A stretch of DNA of 64,000 bases from Janthinobacterium agaricidamnosum NBRC 102515 = DSM 9628 (GTDB lineage: Bacteria; Pseudomonadota; Gammaproteobacteria; Burkholderiales; Burkholderiaceae_D): positions 839,970 to 903,969 of the forward strand of contig NZ_HG322949.1 of assembly GCF_000723165.1 (NCBI RefSeq). The letters are read 5' to 3'. The notes beneath the pieces were generated by a model. That model ran no database searches, was not told the DNA's origin, and saw nothing but the letters and a program-made list of their open reading frames with translations. The position numbers and the translations under genes were made by a program. Positions 27,781-37,665 of this stretch are shown piece after piece; position 1 is the stretch's first letter; every line of letters starts with the position of its first letter.

Positions 27781-28329
27781 ATGACCCGCGACAGCGCCGC
27801 CCTGGAACCATCCGGCCCCGCGGCGCGGCGCGGCCGCTTGCGCCAGTACCAGCTGCAATTGCTGCAGCGGGTGCAGGCGGCCAAGAGCGGCGCGCCGGCC
27901 AGCCGCAAGGAACTGGGCGTGCTGGCCGGAGGCCGCCGTTATCTGCTGGACCTGACCCAGATCGGCGAAATCGTGCAATCGGCGCCGATCAGCGCGGTGC
28001 CGCTGGCGCAGGACTGGTATCTGGGCCTGGCGGCGATCCGCGGCAAGCTGACCGGCGTGGCCGACCTGGCCCGCTACCAGGGCGCGGCCGCCTGCGCGAT
28101 GAGCCCGGACAGCCGGATTATTACCTTCGCCCCCCGCTTGGGCTTGAATTGCGCGTTGCTGGTCGGCGCGGTGCTCGGCTTGCGCCAGCCCGGCGGCGAT
28201 GGCGGTGACCAGTGGCAGCGGCTGGACCTGGCCGCGCTGGCGCGCGAAGAACGTTTTTTACAGGTCGGTTTTGAAGCGCGCAAGCCGGGCGCGCAGGCGA
28301 TGCATACGAGTATTCGGGAGACGGTGTAA
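27781..28329 (+). CDS. pilI: CheW-like adaptor PilI
   Basis: A 182-residue CheW-domain protein. The N-terminal ~45 residues are Arg/Gln-rich; the CheW fold follows (GVLAGGRRYLLDLTQIGEIVQ, GLAAIRGKLTGVADLARYQG). It links the receptor PilJ to the kinase PilL/ChpA at the membrane. Its stop overlaps the pilJ start (TAATG). Confidence 0.92.
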   Translation: MTRDSAALEPSGPAARRGRLRQYQLQLLQRVQAAKSGAPASRKELGVLAGGRRYLLDLTQIGEIVQSAPISAVPLAQDWYLGLAAIRGKLTGVADLARYQGAAACAMSPDSRIITFAPRLGLNCALLVGAVLGLRQPGGDGGDQWQRLDLAALAREERFLQVGFEARKPGAQAMHTSIRETV

Positions 28330-30587
28330 TGGCGGCAGACGCGGAGATATTATCGACACCCATATTGCAGCCGCCATCGGCGGCGCCATCCCGCGCGCCG
28401 TCCGACACTGGGCTCGACGGCGACGTGCCGCTGCGGCTGCGCGATGCGCTCGGCAGCATGCACCGGCGCGCCGCCAATCCGGCCCCGGCCAAGGATTTGA
28501 AGATGCCGCTGATCGGCCATCTGCCGCTGCAAAAGCAGCTCAGCATCCTGTCCAGCGTGCTGGCGCTGAGCCTGGCCGCCAGCCTGCTGTTCGTCGGCCT
28601 GAATACCCGCAGCAGCGCGATCCTATCGGCCCAGACCCAGCTTGCCAGCGATGCGCTGATGCATTCGCAGCGGGTCGGCAAGGCGGCGCCGAACGCGGTG
28701 CAGGGCAACCTGGACGCGTTCCGCCAGCTGGAAGAAAGCCGCAATGAGCTGAACCAGGACTTGAACCTGATGGCGCGCGGCGGCAATTACCAGGGCCGCG
28801 CGATTGGCGAAACCCGCACCAGCCTGCTGGCGGCGGTGGCCGATGCGCGCAAAAAATGGACCAGCAGCGACCGCGCCGCGCACACCATCCTGCGCATGAA
28901 AAACGAGCTGGCCGGCTTCGACAAGACCTTGCAGCAATTGAATGCGCTGTCGCCGGCCTTGCTGGCGCAGACCGAGGATATCGCCGCGCTGCGCGCGCAG
29001 CGCGGCGGCAATGTGCGCGACATGGCGGTGTTGGGCCGGCTGATGATGCTGACCCAGCGCATGAGCCGCAGCGCCAGCGAATTCCTCGGTTCCGGCGGCA
29101 TCAGTTCCGAAACCGCCTTCATGCTGGGCCGCGACACGACCTATTTTCGCAGCGCCATCGACGGCTTTTTGAACGGCAGCGTGTCGCTGCAATTGACGCC
29201 GGTGCGCGATCCGGAAACCCGGGCCAAGCTCGATGCGCTGAAAACCAGCTTCGACGCCTACCAGAAGCTGGTTTCGTCGATACTCGACCGGCTGGACCGG
29301 TTCACCGCCGCGAAAAGCGCCGAACAACTGATCTTCAACGAAAACGAGGAAGTGCGCCAGCGCCTGGCGCTGCTGCAGCAGACTTACCGCAACGACCAGG
29401 AATCGCTGGGCTGGGAATTCTGGCTGATGGTGGTGTCGGTGCTGCTGACGCTGGTGGCCGCGGCCGGCATCGGCCGGGTGCTGTTGCAGGATTCGGTCAA
29501 CCGCACCCGCGGCGCCGACCGCCGCCGCCGCGAAGCCGAGGCGCAGCGCCTCGAATCGCAGCGCAAGGAAGAGGAGGCGCAAGCGACCAACGACATGAAC
29601 CAGGCCGCGATCTTGCGGCTGATGAACGAATTGCAGAAAGTGGCCGACGGCGACCTGACCGTGCACGCCACGGTATCCGAGGACATCACCGGCGCGATCG
29701 CCGATTCGGTCAATTACACGGTCGAGGAATTGCGCGGCCTGGTCGGGCGCGTGACGGCCACCGCCGAGCAGGTGAACCGCGCATCGACCCAGGCGCAAAG
29801 CATTTCCAGCAATTTGCTGAGCGCGTCGCAGCAGCAGTCGCGCGAAATCCAGGACGCCAGCGCCACCGTGATGAAGATGGCGCATGCGATCACCGACGTG
29901 TCGAAATCGGCAAGCGAATCGGCCGACGTGGCGCGCCAGTCGGTGGCGGCGGCGCGCCAGGGCTCGACGGCGGTGGAAAACGCGATCAAGGGCATGCATG
30001 AAATCCGCGACCAGATCCAGGAAACCTCGAAGCGCATCAAGCGCCTCGGCGAATCGTCGCAGGAGATCGGAGAAATCACCGAACTGATTTCCGACATCAC
30101 CGAACAGACCAATGTGCTGGCGCTGAACGCCGCGATCCAGGCCGCGTCGGCCGGCGAGGCGGGACGCGGCTTCTCGGTGGTGGCGGAAGAGGTGCAGCGG
30201 CTGGCCGAACGCTCGGCCGGCGCCGCCAAGCAGATCGGTGCGCTGGTGCGCACCATCCAGACCGATACCCACGACGCGGTGGCGGCGATGGAAAAATCGA
30301 CCCATGGCGTGGTCGAGGGCGCGCGCCTGTCGGATGCGGCCGGCGCCGCGCTGAGCGACATCAGCCAGGTGTCGAACCGGCTGGCCGAACTGATCCAGGG
30401 CATGTCCTACGCCACCGGCATGCAGGCGACGTCGGCCAACGGCGTGGCGCTCAATATCCAGCACATCCTGTCGGTCACCGAGCAAACCCAGGACGGCACC
30501 AAGCAAACCGCGCAATCGATCCATAAACTGTCGGTGCTGGCGCAGGAACTGAAGAATTCTGTATCGCGTTTCCGCGTCGTCGCCTGA
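28329..30587 (+). CDS. pilJ: Type IV pilus methyl-accepting chemotaxis protein PilJ
   Basis: A 752-residue transducer. A ~60-residue cytoplasmic N-terminus precedes TM1 (about 65-90; LSILSSVLALSLAASLLFVG). Then come two PilJ-type helical sensor repeats, TM2 (about 365-390; FWLMVVSVLLTLVAAAGIGR), a HAMP-like region and the kinase-control hairpin with ITEQTNVLALNAAIQAASAG and GFSVVAEEVQRLAERS. It senses surface/pilus retraction signals in the Chp pathway. Coupled to pilI by a 1-nt overlap. Confidence 0.95.
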   Translation: MAADAEILSTPILQPPSAAPSRAPSDTGLDGDVPLRLRDALGSMHRRAANPAPAKDLKMPLIGHLPLQKQLSILSSVLALSLAASLLFVGLNTRSSAILSAQTQLASDALMHSQRVGKAAPNAVQGNLDAFRQLEESRNELNQDLNLMARGGNYQGRAIGETRTSLLAAVADARKKWTSSDRAAHTILRMKNELAGFDKTLQQLNALSPALLAQTEDIAALRAQRGGNVRDMAVLGRLMMLTQRMSRSASEFLGSGGISSETAFMLGRDTTYFRSAIDGFLNGSVSLQLTPVRDPETRAKLDALKTSFDAYQKLVSSILDRLDRFTAAKSAEQLIFNENEEVRQRLALLQQTYRNDQESLGWEFWLMVVSVLLTLVAAAGIGRVLLQDSVNRTRGADRRRREAEAQRLESQRKEEEAQATNDMNQAAILRLMNELQKVADGDLTVHATVSEDITGAIADSVNYTVEELRGLVGRVTATAEQVNRASTQAQSISSNLLSASQQQSREIQDASATVMKMAHAITDVSKSASESADVARQSVAAARQGSTAVENAIKGMHEIRDQIQETSKRIKRLGESSQEIGEITELISDITEQTNVLALNAAIQAASAGEAGRGFSVVAEEVQRLAERSAGAAKQIGALVRTIQTDTHDAVAAMEKSTHGVVEGARLSDAAGAALSDISQVSNRLAELIQGMSYATGMQATSANGVALNIQHILSVTEQTQDGTKQTAQSIHKLSVLAQELKNSVSRFRVVA

Positions 30588-30624
30588 ACATGGCGCGCGC
30601 CCTTATTGAATCGCCGAGGAAAGC

Positions 30625-33600
30625 ATGACCATAATCGATGTCCAGCAGTCCGCAGTGACGCCCGTCCCCAGCCGCTCCGGGCAATTCGACAGCGGCCCGC
30701 TGTCGTGGGTGATGGCGGAAATCCGCGAATCGCTGTTGCGTTCGAAGACCGCGCTGTTCGAGGCCGGCGGGCGCGAACGCGAGGAGCGGAGCACCGCCTT
30801 GCAGCATGCGCGCACCCATCTGCACCAGGCCCATGGCGCGCTGGTGATGGTCGATATCGACGGCGCCGCCTTGATCACGCTGGCCGCCGAGCAGGCGCTG
30901 GACCGTTTCAAGGATGGCACGCTGGAATACCACGTCGGCCATGCGCAAATCGTCGCCGAACTGTACCAGGCGCTGACCGAATACCTGGAAGATTTGCTGG
31001 CCGATGCAGGCGCGGCGGCGCCGCAGCCGCTGCGTTTGTTCCCTTACTACCGGGCGCTATTGACCATGCTGGGCGCCGAACGGATTCATCCGGCCGACCT
31101 GTTTTTCCCGCCCGCCCCGGCGCACATCGAGATTCCGGCGCCGGAACAGGCGGCGCAAGCGGATTATCCGGCGTATCGCCAGCGCTTTGAAAAAGCTTTG
31201 CTGCCGTTCCTGAAAAGTACCGAAGCCGATGCGCAAATGGCGCATGCCGGCGCGCTGCGCGACGCCATCAAACTGGTGGCCGATGCCCAGCACGAGGCGC
31301 CGGCGCGCCATTTCTGGTTCGCCATGCAGGCGTTCGCGGAACTGGTCGCCGCCGGCCAGCTCGGCAGTGGCTTGCATGCCAGCGTGTACGTCAAGCAGTT
31401 GTTCGGCTTGATCAACCTGCAGATGCGGCGCTTGACGCAAGGCACGGCCAGCCAGCCGGACGGCATGCTGCGCGATGCGCTGTTTTTCATCGCCGGGGCC
31501 AGCCAGCCGACCCCGGCCGCCGCGCTGCTGCGCGACGGGTATCGGCTCGATGGGGTGCTGCCGGACGATTATGAAGTCAAACGCTATGGCCAAATCGACC
31601 AGGAAACGCTGGCGCGCGCGCAGCGCGGACTGGAGCGGGCCAAGGCTGGCTGGAAACGGCTGGCCGCGGCCGAAATCGATGCCGAATTGGATACTGCGTT
31701 TGAACAGTCGCTGGCGCAGGTGGCCAGCGCGGCCGAACAATTGAAGGTGCCGGCGCTGGCGGCGCTGATGCGCCAGGTCGGCATCGTCGCGGCCAAGGCC
31801 GTCGGCGCCGGCCGCAGCCCGCAGCTGGACGCGGAAATCGGCACCGCGCTGCTGTTTGCCGAACATGGGCTGGAACGGCTGCGCCGCTTGCCGGACGACT
31901 TTGCCGGCAACGCCGAAACCATCGCCGCGCGCCTGACGGCGCTGCTGGCCGGCCAGGTGCCGCCGGCGCCGCCGTCCGGCGATTTGTCGCGCCAGATCGA
32001 GCAGGGCCAGGCCGTCGCCGCGCTGGCCGAAGAGATGAAGACCGCGTTGCGCGAGGCGGAAAAAACGCTGGACGACTATTATATCGATCCATCCAGACGC
32101 GCTGAATTGAAACGGGTCGATCCGCTGATGCAGCAAGTGCAGTCCGCGCTGGCGACGCTGGAACAGGATCACGCGTGGCGCGCCGCGCAGCATATCAACC
32201 AGGCGGTGCGGCAACTGGAACAGGGCGCGATCGAGCCGGCGCCGCAGGCGCGCGCGCTGGACGAGATTGCGCAAAACATCAGCGCGCTGGGATTTTTTGT
32301 CGATATGCTGGGCCGTAACGCGGCGGCGGCCAAAGGGCGTTTCCATTTCGACGAAAGCGCCGGCGCCTTCCGCGCCATGCCGTTCGAGAAAATCGCCGCC
32401 GCCACGCCGGTGCCGATGCTGGACCATGCCTTGCCGCCGGCCGTCCTTGCCGAACCGGCGGCAATCGCGGCACTGGAACTTGATGGCGGTGACGAGCTGA
32501 TCGATATTTTCATCATCGAGGCGCGCGACGTGCTGGCCTTTATCGACAGCACCCTGGCGCTGCCGCGCGAGCAGGCCGGCAGCCTGGAAAGCCTGGCCAT
32601 GCTGCGCCGTTCCTTCCATACGCTCAAGGGCAGCAGCCGCATGATAGGCCTGGCGCAGTTCGCCGACGCGGCCGGCGCGATCGAACGCGTGATGAATGTG
32701 TGGCTGGCGGAAGGACGCCCGGCGGATGACGAACTGTTTGTGCTGCTGGACCACGCCACGCGCAAGCTGGCCCAGTGGGTGGCCGAACTGGCCGCCGGCG
32801 GTTCGGCGCGCACGGCGGCCGGATTGATCAATGCGGCTGAAACACTGCTGGCGGGCGCAGCGGCGCCCGAGCCGCAGCCTGAGCCGGAAGCCGCGGCGCA
32901 ACCGGCACGCCCCGCGCACAGCGGCAATGTGATCGGTTTCCCGCCGGCGACCGCGCCGAACGAGGTGCGCGACGACCATCTGAAACATGTCGGCGAGCTG
33001 CAAATCAGCCTGCCGTTGTATAACATTTACCTGGCCGAAAGCGACGAATTGTTGCGCCTGCTGACCCAGGATTTCGGCGAGTGGCGCCATGAACCGCAGC
33101 GCAGCGTCAGCGACGCCGCATTGAAGGCGGTGCATACGCTGGCCGGTTCGTCCGGCACGGTCGGTTTTGCCGCGCTGCGCGCATTGGCGCAGGCGCTGGA
33201 AGCGGCCATCGAGGCGGCCGTGCCGCCATTGAACGATGCGCAGCATGACGTACTGGAACAAGCCACCGGCCGCATCAGGCGGATGTTGCAGTGTTTCGCG
33301 CTCGGCGAGCTGGCCGCGCCGCAGCCGGAATTGATTGCCGCGCTGGCCGGCTTGCACCAGCCGGCGCAGGCGCCGGATTTGTCGGCGCGGCTGGAAGACT
33401 TGTTCGCGTCGGCTGATGACAGCATCGTCGGCGAGGCTGGGCCGGTTGAGGTCAAGACCGAGGTTGAAGCCGTGGCGTCGCCCGAAGCCGCCGTCGAAGC
33501 GCCGGCTGGCATCGACGACGATGCGGCTGATGCGCTGGATGCCTTGTTTGCCGCCGCCTACGCCGACATCGTCGCCAATCCGCCGGCATCGGCGACGGCG

Positions 33601-35991
33601 CCAGTCAGGCATGCCGCTCAAGCCCCGGCACCGGACACCAGCGCTGTCGACGACGTGTTCGATTCGGTCTTCGGTCTGGCGCCGGCGCTGGAACATGCGG
33701 CTCCAGAATCGGCTTCAGAACTGGCTGCAGAGCCGGCGCCTGAGGAATTGCACCTGGAAGACAGCGCCGGCGTGCTGGCGGTCAGCGCCGGTTTGCACGA
33801 TGAACTCGATGCGGAGTTGCTGTCGGTATTTCTCGAAGAGGGAACCGACCTGATGCCGAAAATCGGCGAAGCGCTGCGCACCTGGCAAAAAAATCCCCAC
33901 GATGTCAGCCAGGCGCAAATGCTGCTGCGCCTGCTGCATACGGTCAAGGGCAGCGCCCGCATGGCCGGTGCGATGCGGCTCGGCCAGCACGCGCATGAAA
34001 TCGAGACCCACATCGAAAACATGCTGCACGCCGGTACCGCGACGCCGCAGGCTTTCGATGAATTGCTGGCGCATTACGATCATGCGCAAGTCTTGTTCGA
34101 ACAACTGCAACAGCCCTTGCTCGACCTGGCTGACCCCGAGGCTGAAGCGCCGCCCGAGATCAAGGCGGCGCTGGTGCGGGTGCGCGCCGATATCCTCGAC
34201 CAGTTGGTGAACCAGGCTGGCGAAGTGTCGATTTCGCGCTCGCGGATGGAAAACGAGGTCGGCTTGCTGCGTTCGTCGATGGGCGAATTTTCCGACAACC
34301 TGGCGCGCTTGCGGCGCCAGTTGCGCGAAGTCGAGATGCAGGCCGAATCGCAGATCGCGTCGCGCATGGCGATCGCCAGCGAACGCGAATTCGATCCGCT
34401 GGAATTCGACCGTTTTACCCGCTTGCAGGAATTGACGCGGATGATGGCGGAAAGCGTCAACGACGTCGCCTCCTTCCACGAAAACCTGACGCGCAGTATC
34501 GACAGCAGCAATGACGAGCTGGTATTGCAGGCACGCTTGACGCGCGATTTGCAGCGCGACTTGATGCAAATCCGCATGGTGCCGTTTTCCAGCATCGCCG
34601 AGCGCTTGTTCCGGGTGGCGCGCCACAGCGCCAAGGAAGTCGACAAGCGGGTCAACCTGGATATCCGCGGCGGCGCGGTGGAACTGGACCGCAGCGTGCT
34701 GGAACGGATGGCCGCGCCGTTCGAGCACTTGCTGCGCAACGCCATCGCGCACGGCGTCGAAACCCGTGCCGAACGGGGCGCCGCAGGCAAGAGCGAAACC
34801 GGCGAAATGCTGGTGCAGGTCAGTCAGCAAGGCAATCAAGTGGTGATCGAATTTTCCGACGACGGCGCCGGTCTCGACCTGGAACGCATCCGTGGCAAGG
34901 CGCGCCAGGCCGGCCTGATCGGGGCAGAGGCCGAGCCCGATGACGCGCAGACCATCGAACTGATTTTCACGCCGGGTTTTTCGACCGCCGACAGCTTGAG
35001 CGAACTGGCCGGGCGCGGCATGGGCATGGATATCGTCCGTTCCGAAGTGCTGGCGCTGGGCGGCCGGGTCGAGATCGTCTCCGAGCCGGGCCAGGGCGCG
35101 CGTTTTACGATTCATTTGCCGTTGACGCTGGCTGTCACCCAGGTGGTGCTGCTGTCGTGCGCCGGCCGCAGCTATGCCGTGCCGTCGGTGCTGGTCGAGC
35201 AAGTGCTGCACATGAAGGCGGGCGAATTGGCCGGCGCCTATGCGGCTGGCGCGGTGGATGCGCATGAAGGGCCGGTGGCGCTGCATTACCTGGCCAATTT
35301 GCTGGGCGAATCGCGCGCGCTGCCGCAAAACCAGCGTCACAGTCCGGTGCTGTTGCTGAAAAACGGCCATGACCGGCTGGCGCTGCATGTCGATGAAGTG
35401 CAGGGCAACCGCGAAGTCGTGATCAAGAACATCGGCCCGCAGCTGGCGCGCATGCCCGGCATCGCCGGCGCTACCGTGCTCGGCAGCGGCGATATCGTGC
35501 TGATCCTGAACCCGGTGGCGCTGGTGCAGCACCTGGCCCACCATCCGGAACTGTTGCAGGAATATGCCGCCGCGGCCGGCGACAAGGATGAGCCGGGCCA
35601 GCCGCGCAGCAGCGTGATGGTGGTCGACGATTCGCTGACGGTGCGCCGCGTGATGCAGCGTTTACTGGAGCGCGAAGGATACCGCGTGCTGCTGGCGCGC
35701 GACGGCATCGATGCGCTGGAGCAATTGCAGGAAACCGTGCCTGCGCTGCTGCTGGTCGATATCGAAATGCCGCGCATGGACGGTTTCGACCTGACCCGCA
35801 ACGTGCGCGGCGATGTCCGCACGCGCGACGTGCCGATCATCATGGTGACCTCGCGCAGCGCCGACAAGCACCGCAACTACGCGCTGGAGCTGGGCGTGAA
35901 CGCGTATTTCGGCAAGCCGTTCCAGGAAGACGAATTGCTGAGCGAGGTCGGGGAGTTGATCGGCGGCGACTTGACCCAGGCTACGCCTTGA
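30625..35991 (+). CDS. pilL: Hybrid chemosensory histidine kinase PilL/ChpA
   Basis: A 1788-residue multidomain kinase. An N-terminal FimL/ChpA-like region has LHQAHGALVMV near residue 72. Three canonical phosphotransfer domains follow, with SFHTLKGSSRMIG (His about 664), AVHTLAGSSGTVG (about 837) and LLHTVKGSARMAG (about 1106), separated by Ala/Pro/Glu-rich linkers. Then come a CheA-type dimerisation/ATPase core (LRNAIAHGVE about 1372; DDGAGLDLERI about 1412; GRGMGMDIVRSEV about 1464), a CheW-like domain, and a C-terminal receiver (VVDDSLTVRRVM about 1668; phospho-Asp in LLLVDIEMPRMDGFD about 1712). It phosphorylates PilG and PilH. The P. aeruginosa ChpA has more Hpt-type domains. Its 3' end overlaps phr tail-to-tail by 11 bp. 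Confidence 0.94.
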   Translation: MTIIDVQQSAVTPVPSRSGQFDSGPLSWVMAEIRESLLRSKTALFEAGGREREERSTALQHARTHLHQAHGALVMVDIDGAALITLAAEQALDRFKDGTLEYHVGHAQIVAELYQALTEYLEDLLADAGAAAPQPLRLFPYYRALLTMLGAERIHPADLFFPPAPAHIEIPAPEQAAQADYPAYRQRFEKALLPFLKSTEADAQMAHAGALRDAIKLVADAQHEAPARHFWFAMQAFAELVAAGQLGSGLHASVYVKQLFGLINLQMRRLTQGTASQPDGMLRDALFFIAGASQPTPAAALLRDGYRLDGVLPDDYEVKRYGQIDQETLARAQRGLERAKAGWKRLAAAEIDAELDTAFEQSLAQVASAAEQLKVPALAALMRQVGIVAAKAVGAGRSPQLDAEIGTALLFAEHGLERLRRLPDDFAGNAETIAARLTALLAGQVPPAPPSGDLSRQIEQGQAVAALAEEMKTALREAEKTLDDYYIDPSRRAELKRVDPLMQQVQSALATLEQDHAWRAAQHINQAVRQLEQGAIEPAPQARALDEIAQNISALGFFVDMLGRNAAAAKGRFHFDESAGAFRAMPFEKIAAATPVPMLDHALPPAVLAEPAAIAALELDGGDELIDIFIIEARDVLAFIDSTLALPREQAGSLESLAMLRRSFHTLKGSSRMIGLAQFADAAGAIERVMNVWLAEGRPADDELFVLLDHATRKLAQWVAELAAGGSARTAAGLINAAETLLAGAAAPEPQPEPEAAAQPARPAHSGNVIGFPPATAPNEVRDDHLKHVGELQISLPLYNIYLAESDELLRLLTQDFGEWRHEPQRSVSDAALKAVHTLAGSSGTVGFAALRALAQALEAAIEAAVPPLNDAQHDVLEQATGRIRRMLQCFALGELAAPQPELIAALAGLHQPAQAPDLSARLEDLFASADDSIVGEAGPVEVKTEVEAVASPEAAVEAPAGIDDDAADALDALFAAAYADIVANPPASATAPVRHAAQAPAPDTSAVDDVFDSVFGLAPALEHAAPESASELAAEPAPEELHLEDSAGVLAVSAGLHDELDAELLSVFLEEGTDLMPKIGEALRTWQKNPHDVSQAQMLLRLLHTVKGSARMAGAMRLGQHAHEIETHIENMLHAGTATPQAFDELLAHYDHAQVLFEQLQQPLLDLADPEAEAPPEIKAALVRVRADILDQLVNQAGEVSISRSRMENEVGLLRSSMGEFSDNLARLRRQLREVEMQAESQIASRMAIASEREFDPLEFDRFTRLQELTRMMAESVNDVASFHENLTRSIDSSNDELVLQARLTRDLQRDLMQIRMVPFSSIAERLFRVARHSAKEVDKRVNLDIRGGAVELDRSVLERMAAPFEHLLRNAIAHGVETRAERGAAGKSETGEMLVQVSQQGNQVVIEFSDDGAGLDLERIRGKARQAGLIGAEAEPDDAQTIELIFTPGFSTADSLSELAGRGMGMDIVRSEVLALGGRVEIVSEPGQGARFTIHLPLTLAVTQVVLLSCAGRSYAVPSVLVEQVLHMKAGELAGAYAAGAVDAHEGPVALHYLANLLGESRALPQNQRHSPVLLLKNGHDRLALHVDEVQGNREVVIKNIGPQLARMPGIAGATVLGSGDIVLILNPVALVQHLAHHPELLQEYAAAAGDKDEPGQPRSSVMVVDDSLTVRRVMQRLLEREGYRVLLARDGIDALEQLQETVPALLLVDIEMPRMDGFDLTRNVRGDVRTRDVPIIMVTSRSADKHRNYALELGVNAYFGKPFQEDELLSEVGELIGGDLTQATP

Positions 35992-37432
35992 CGACCGCAT
36001 AACGCTCCAGCGTTTCCTTGCGCGCCATGTCATGCTGGACGATCGGTTCCGGGTAGTCGCGCCCGAGCCGCAGGTTTTTTTGCTCCAGCAGCATCTGCGG
36101 CACCAGCCACGGCGCGTGGATTTCCTTGTCGTGCAGCGCTTTCAGCTGCGGCAGGTAGCGCCGGATGAAGCGCCCGGCCGGGTCGAATTTCTCGGACTGG
36201 GTGATCGGGTTGAAAATCCTGAAATACGGCTGGGCGTCGCAGCCGGACGACGAGGCCCACTGCCAGCCGCCATTGTTGGACGACAGGTCGAAGTCGTTCA
36301 AATGCTGCGCGAAATACGCTTCGCCGCGGCGCCAGTCGATGCCCAGGTCCTTGATCAGGAAGCAGGCGGTGACCATGCGCAGGCGGTTGTGCATATAGCC
36401 GGTCTGGTTCAGTTGCAGCATCGCCGCGTCCACCAGCGGATAGCCGGTGCGGCCCTCGCACCACGCGGCGAACGCCGCATCGGCGGCGGCGCCGGTTTCC
36501 CATACGATGGCGTCGTAGGCCGGCTTGAACGCGGCGCCGACCACATGCGGATGATTAAACAGGATCATCGCGTAAAAATCGCGCCAGATCAGTTCCGCCA
36601 GCCATACCGGCGCGCCTTCGCCGCCGGCGCCGCGATCGATCAGGTCGACCACGGTGCGTACCAGGTGGCGCAGCGAGACAGTGCCGAAGCGCAGGTGCAC
36701 CGACAAATACGACGGCCCCTTGAGCGCCGGGAAATCGCGCGCCACGCCGTAATTGGCGATCCGCGGCAGGAATTGCTCGAATAAGCCGGCGCCGCCGGAC
36801 ATGCCGGTCGGGATCGCCAGTTGCTTCAGGTTGCTTTCCTCGAAGCCCAGTTCTTGCAGCGTCGGCAGCGGCAATTGCGCCAGCGGCGGCGCCAGGCGGT
36901 CGGCATACGGCTCGACCGGCAGCGGTGCGTAGCACGCCGGTTCGGCCCGCATCCGTTTCAGCCACGCGTTTTTGTACGGCGTGTAGACGGTGAAAGTCTT
37001 GTCGGCCAGCGTCAGCACTTCGTGTTTTTCAAAGATCACCTGGTCCTTGAAGCTGAACCACAGCCGCGCCGCCGCCGTCAGGGCGTCCGCCACGCGGGCG
37101 TCGCGGACGATGGCTTGCGGTTCGTAGTCGTGGTTGCTGAACACGGCGTCGACGCCCAGTTCCTGCGCCAGTTGCGGAATCGCCTGTTGCGCGTCGGCGT
37201 GGCGCACGATCAGGTCGCCGCCCAGCTGGCGCAGTTCGGCCGCCAGTTCCGCCACGCAGGCGTGGATGAATTCGACCCGGCGGTCTTGTTTCGGCAAGCT
37301 GTCGAGGATGGCCTGGTCGTAAATGAAGACGCAATAAACAGCTTTGCTCTGGCGTAAGGCATGGTGCAGGGCGGCATGGTCAAACGCGCGTAAATCGCGG
37401 CGAAACCAGACCAGGGATTTATTAATAGTCAT
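35981..37432 (-). CDS. phr: Deoxyribodipyrimidine (CPD) photolyase
   Basis: A 483-residue protein. The N-terminal antenna-binding domain begins SLVWFRRDLRAFDHAALHHA. The FAD domain follows with LSVHLRFGTVSLRHLVR, ELIWRDFYAMIL and the class I signature TGYPLVDAAMLQLNQTGYMHNRLRM and WQWASSSGCDAQPYFRIFNP. It repairs UV-induced cyclobutane pyrimidine dimers using blue light. Convergent with pilL, with overlapping 3' ends; upstream is a 233-bp gap to yqgE. Confidence 0.96.
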   Translation of the reverse strand: MTINKSLVWFRRDLRAFDHAALHHALRQSKAVYCVFIYDQAILDSLPKQDRRVEFIHACVAELAAELRQLGGDLIVRHADAQQAIPQLAQELGVDAVFSNHDYEPQAIVRDARVADALTAAARLWFSFKDQVIFEKHEVLTLADKTFTVYTPYKNAWLKRMRAEPACYAPLPVEPYADRLAPPLAQLPLPTLQELGFEESNLKQLAIPTGMSGGAGLFEQFLPRIANYGVARDFPALKGPSYLSVHLRFGTVSLRHLVRTVVDLIDRGAGGEGAPVWLAELIWRDFYAMILFNHPHVVGAAFKPAYDAIVWETGAAADAAFAAWCEGRTGYPLVDAAMLQLNQTGYMHNRLRMVTACFLIKDLGIDWRRGEAYFAQHLNDFDLSSNNGGWQWASSSGCDAQPYFRIFNPITQSEKFDPAGRFIRRYLPQLKALHDKEIHAPWLVPQMLLEQKNLRLGRDYPEPIVQHDMARKETLERYAVVKA

Positions 37433-37665
37433 GAAATAAGGTGTTCGGGGTCAAGGTAACGGGTTTTTTTCGCGCCTACCATGCTTTTATGGTGGCGCGC
37501 GGCGCGGCGCAGACGTCGCTGCCGCTTCAATTCAGTGTAAACTATAGGTATGTGCGCGGCGTTCCGCCATGCGTCACGATCTTACCAGTAAAGCAGGGTT
37601 GAGCAAGGGTCGAGGAATTTGAACAATAAAACAAGACCCGCCTCCCATGAGAGAGAACAACGCGT

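Noticed and set aside
28623..35544. Several very long minus-strand ORFs (up to 879 codons) opposite pilJ and pilL
   Set aside because: They lie antisense to two multidomain genes with unmistakable motifs and show only compositional translations; length is a by-product of high GC.
36165..37357. Plus-strand ORFs opposite the photolyase gene
   Set aside because: Antisense to a gene with clear photolyase signatures; no domain or start signal.
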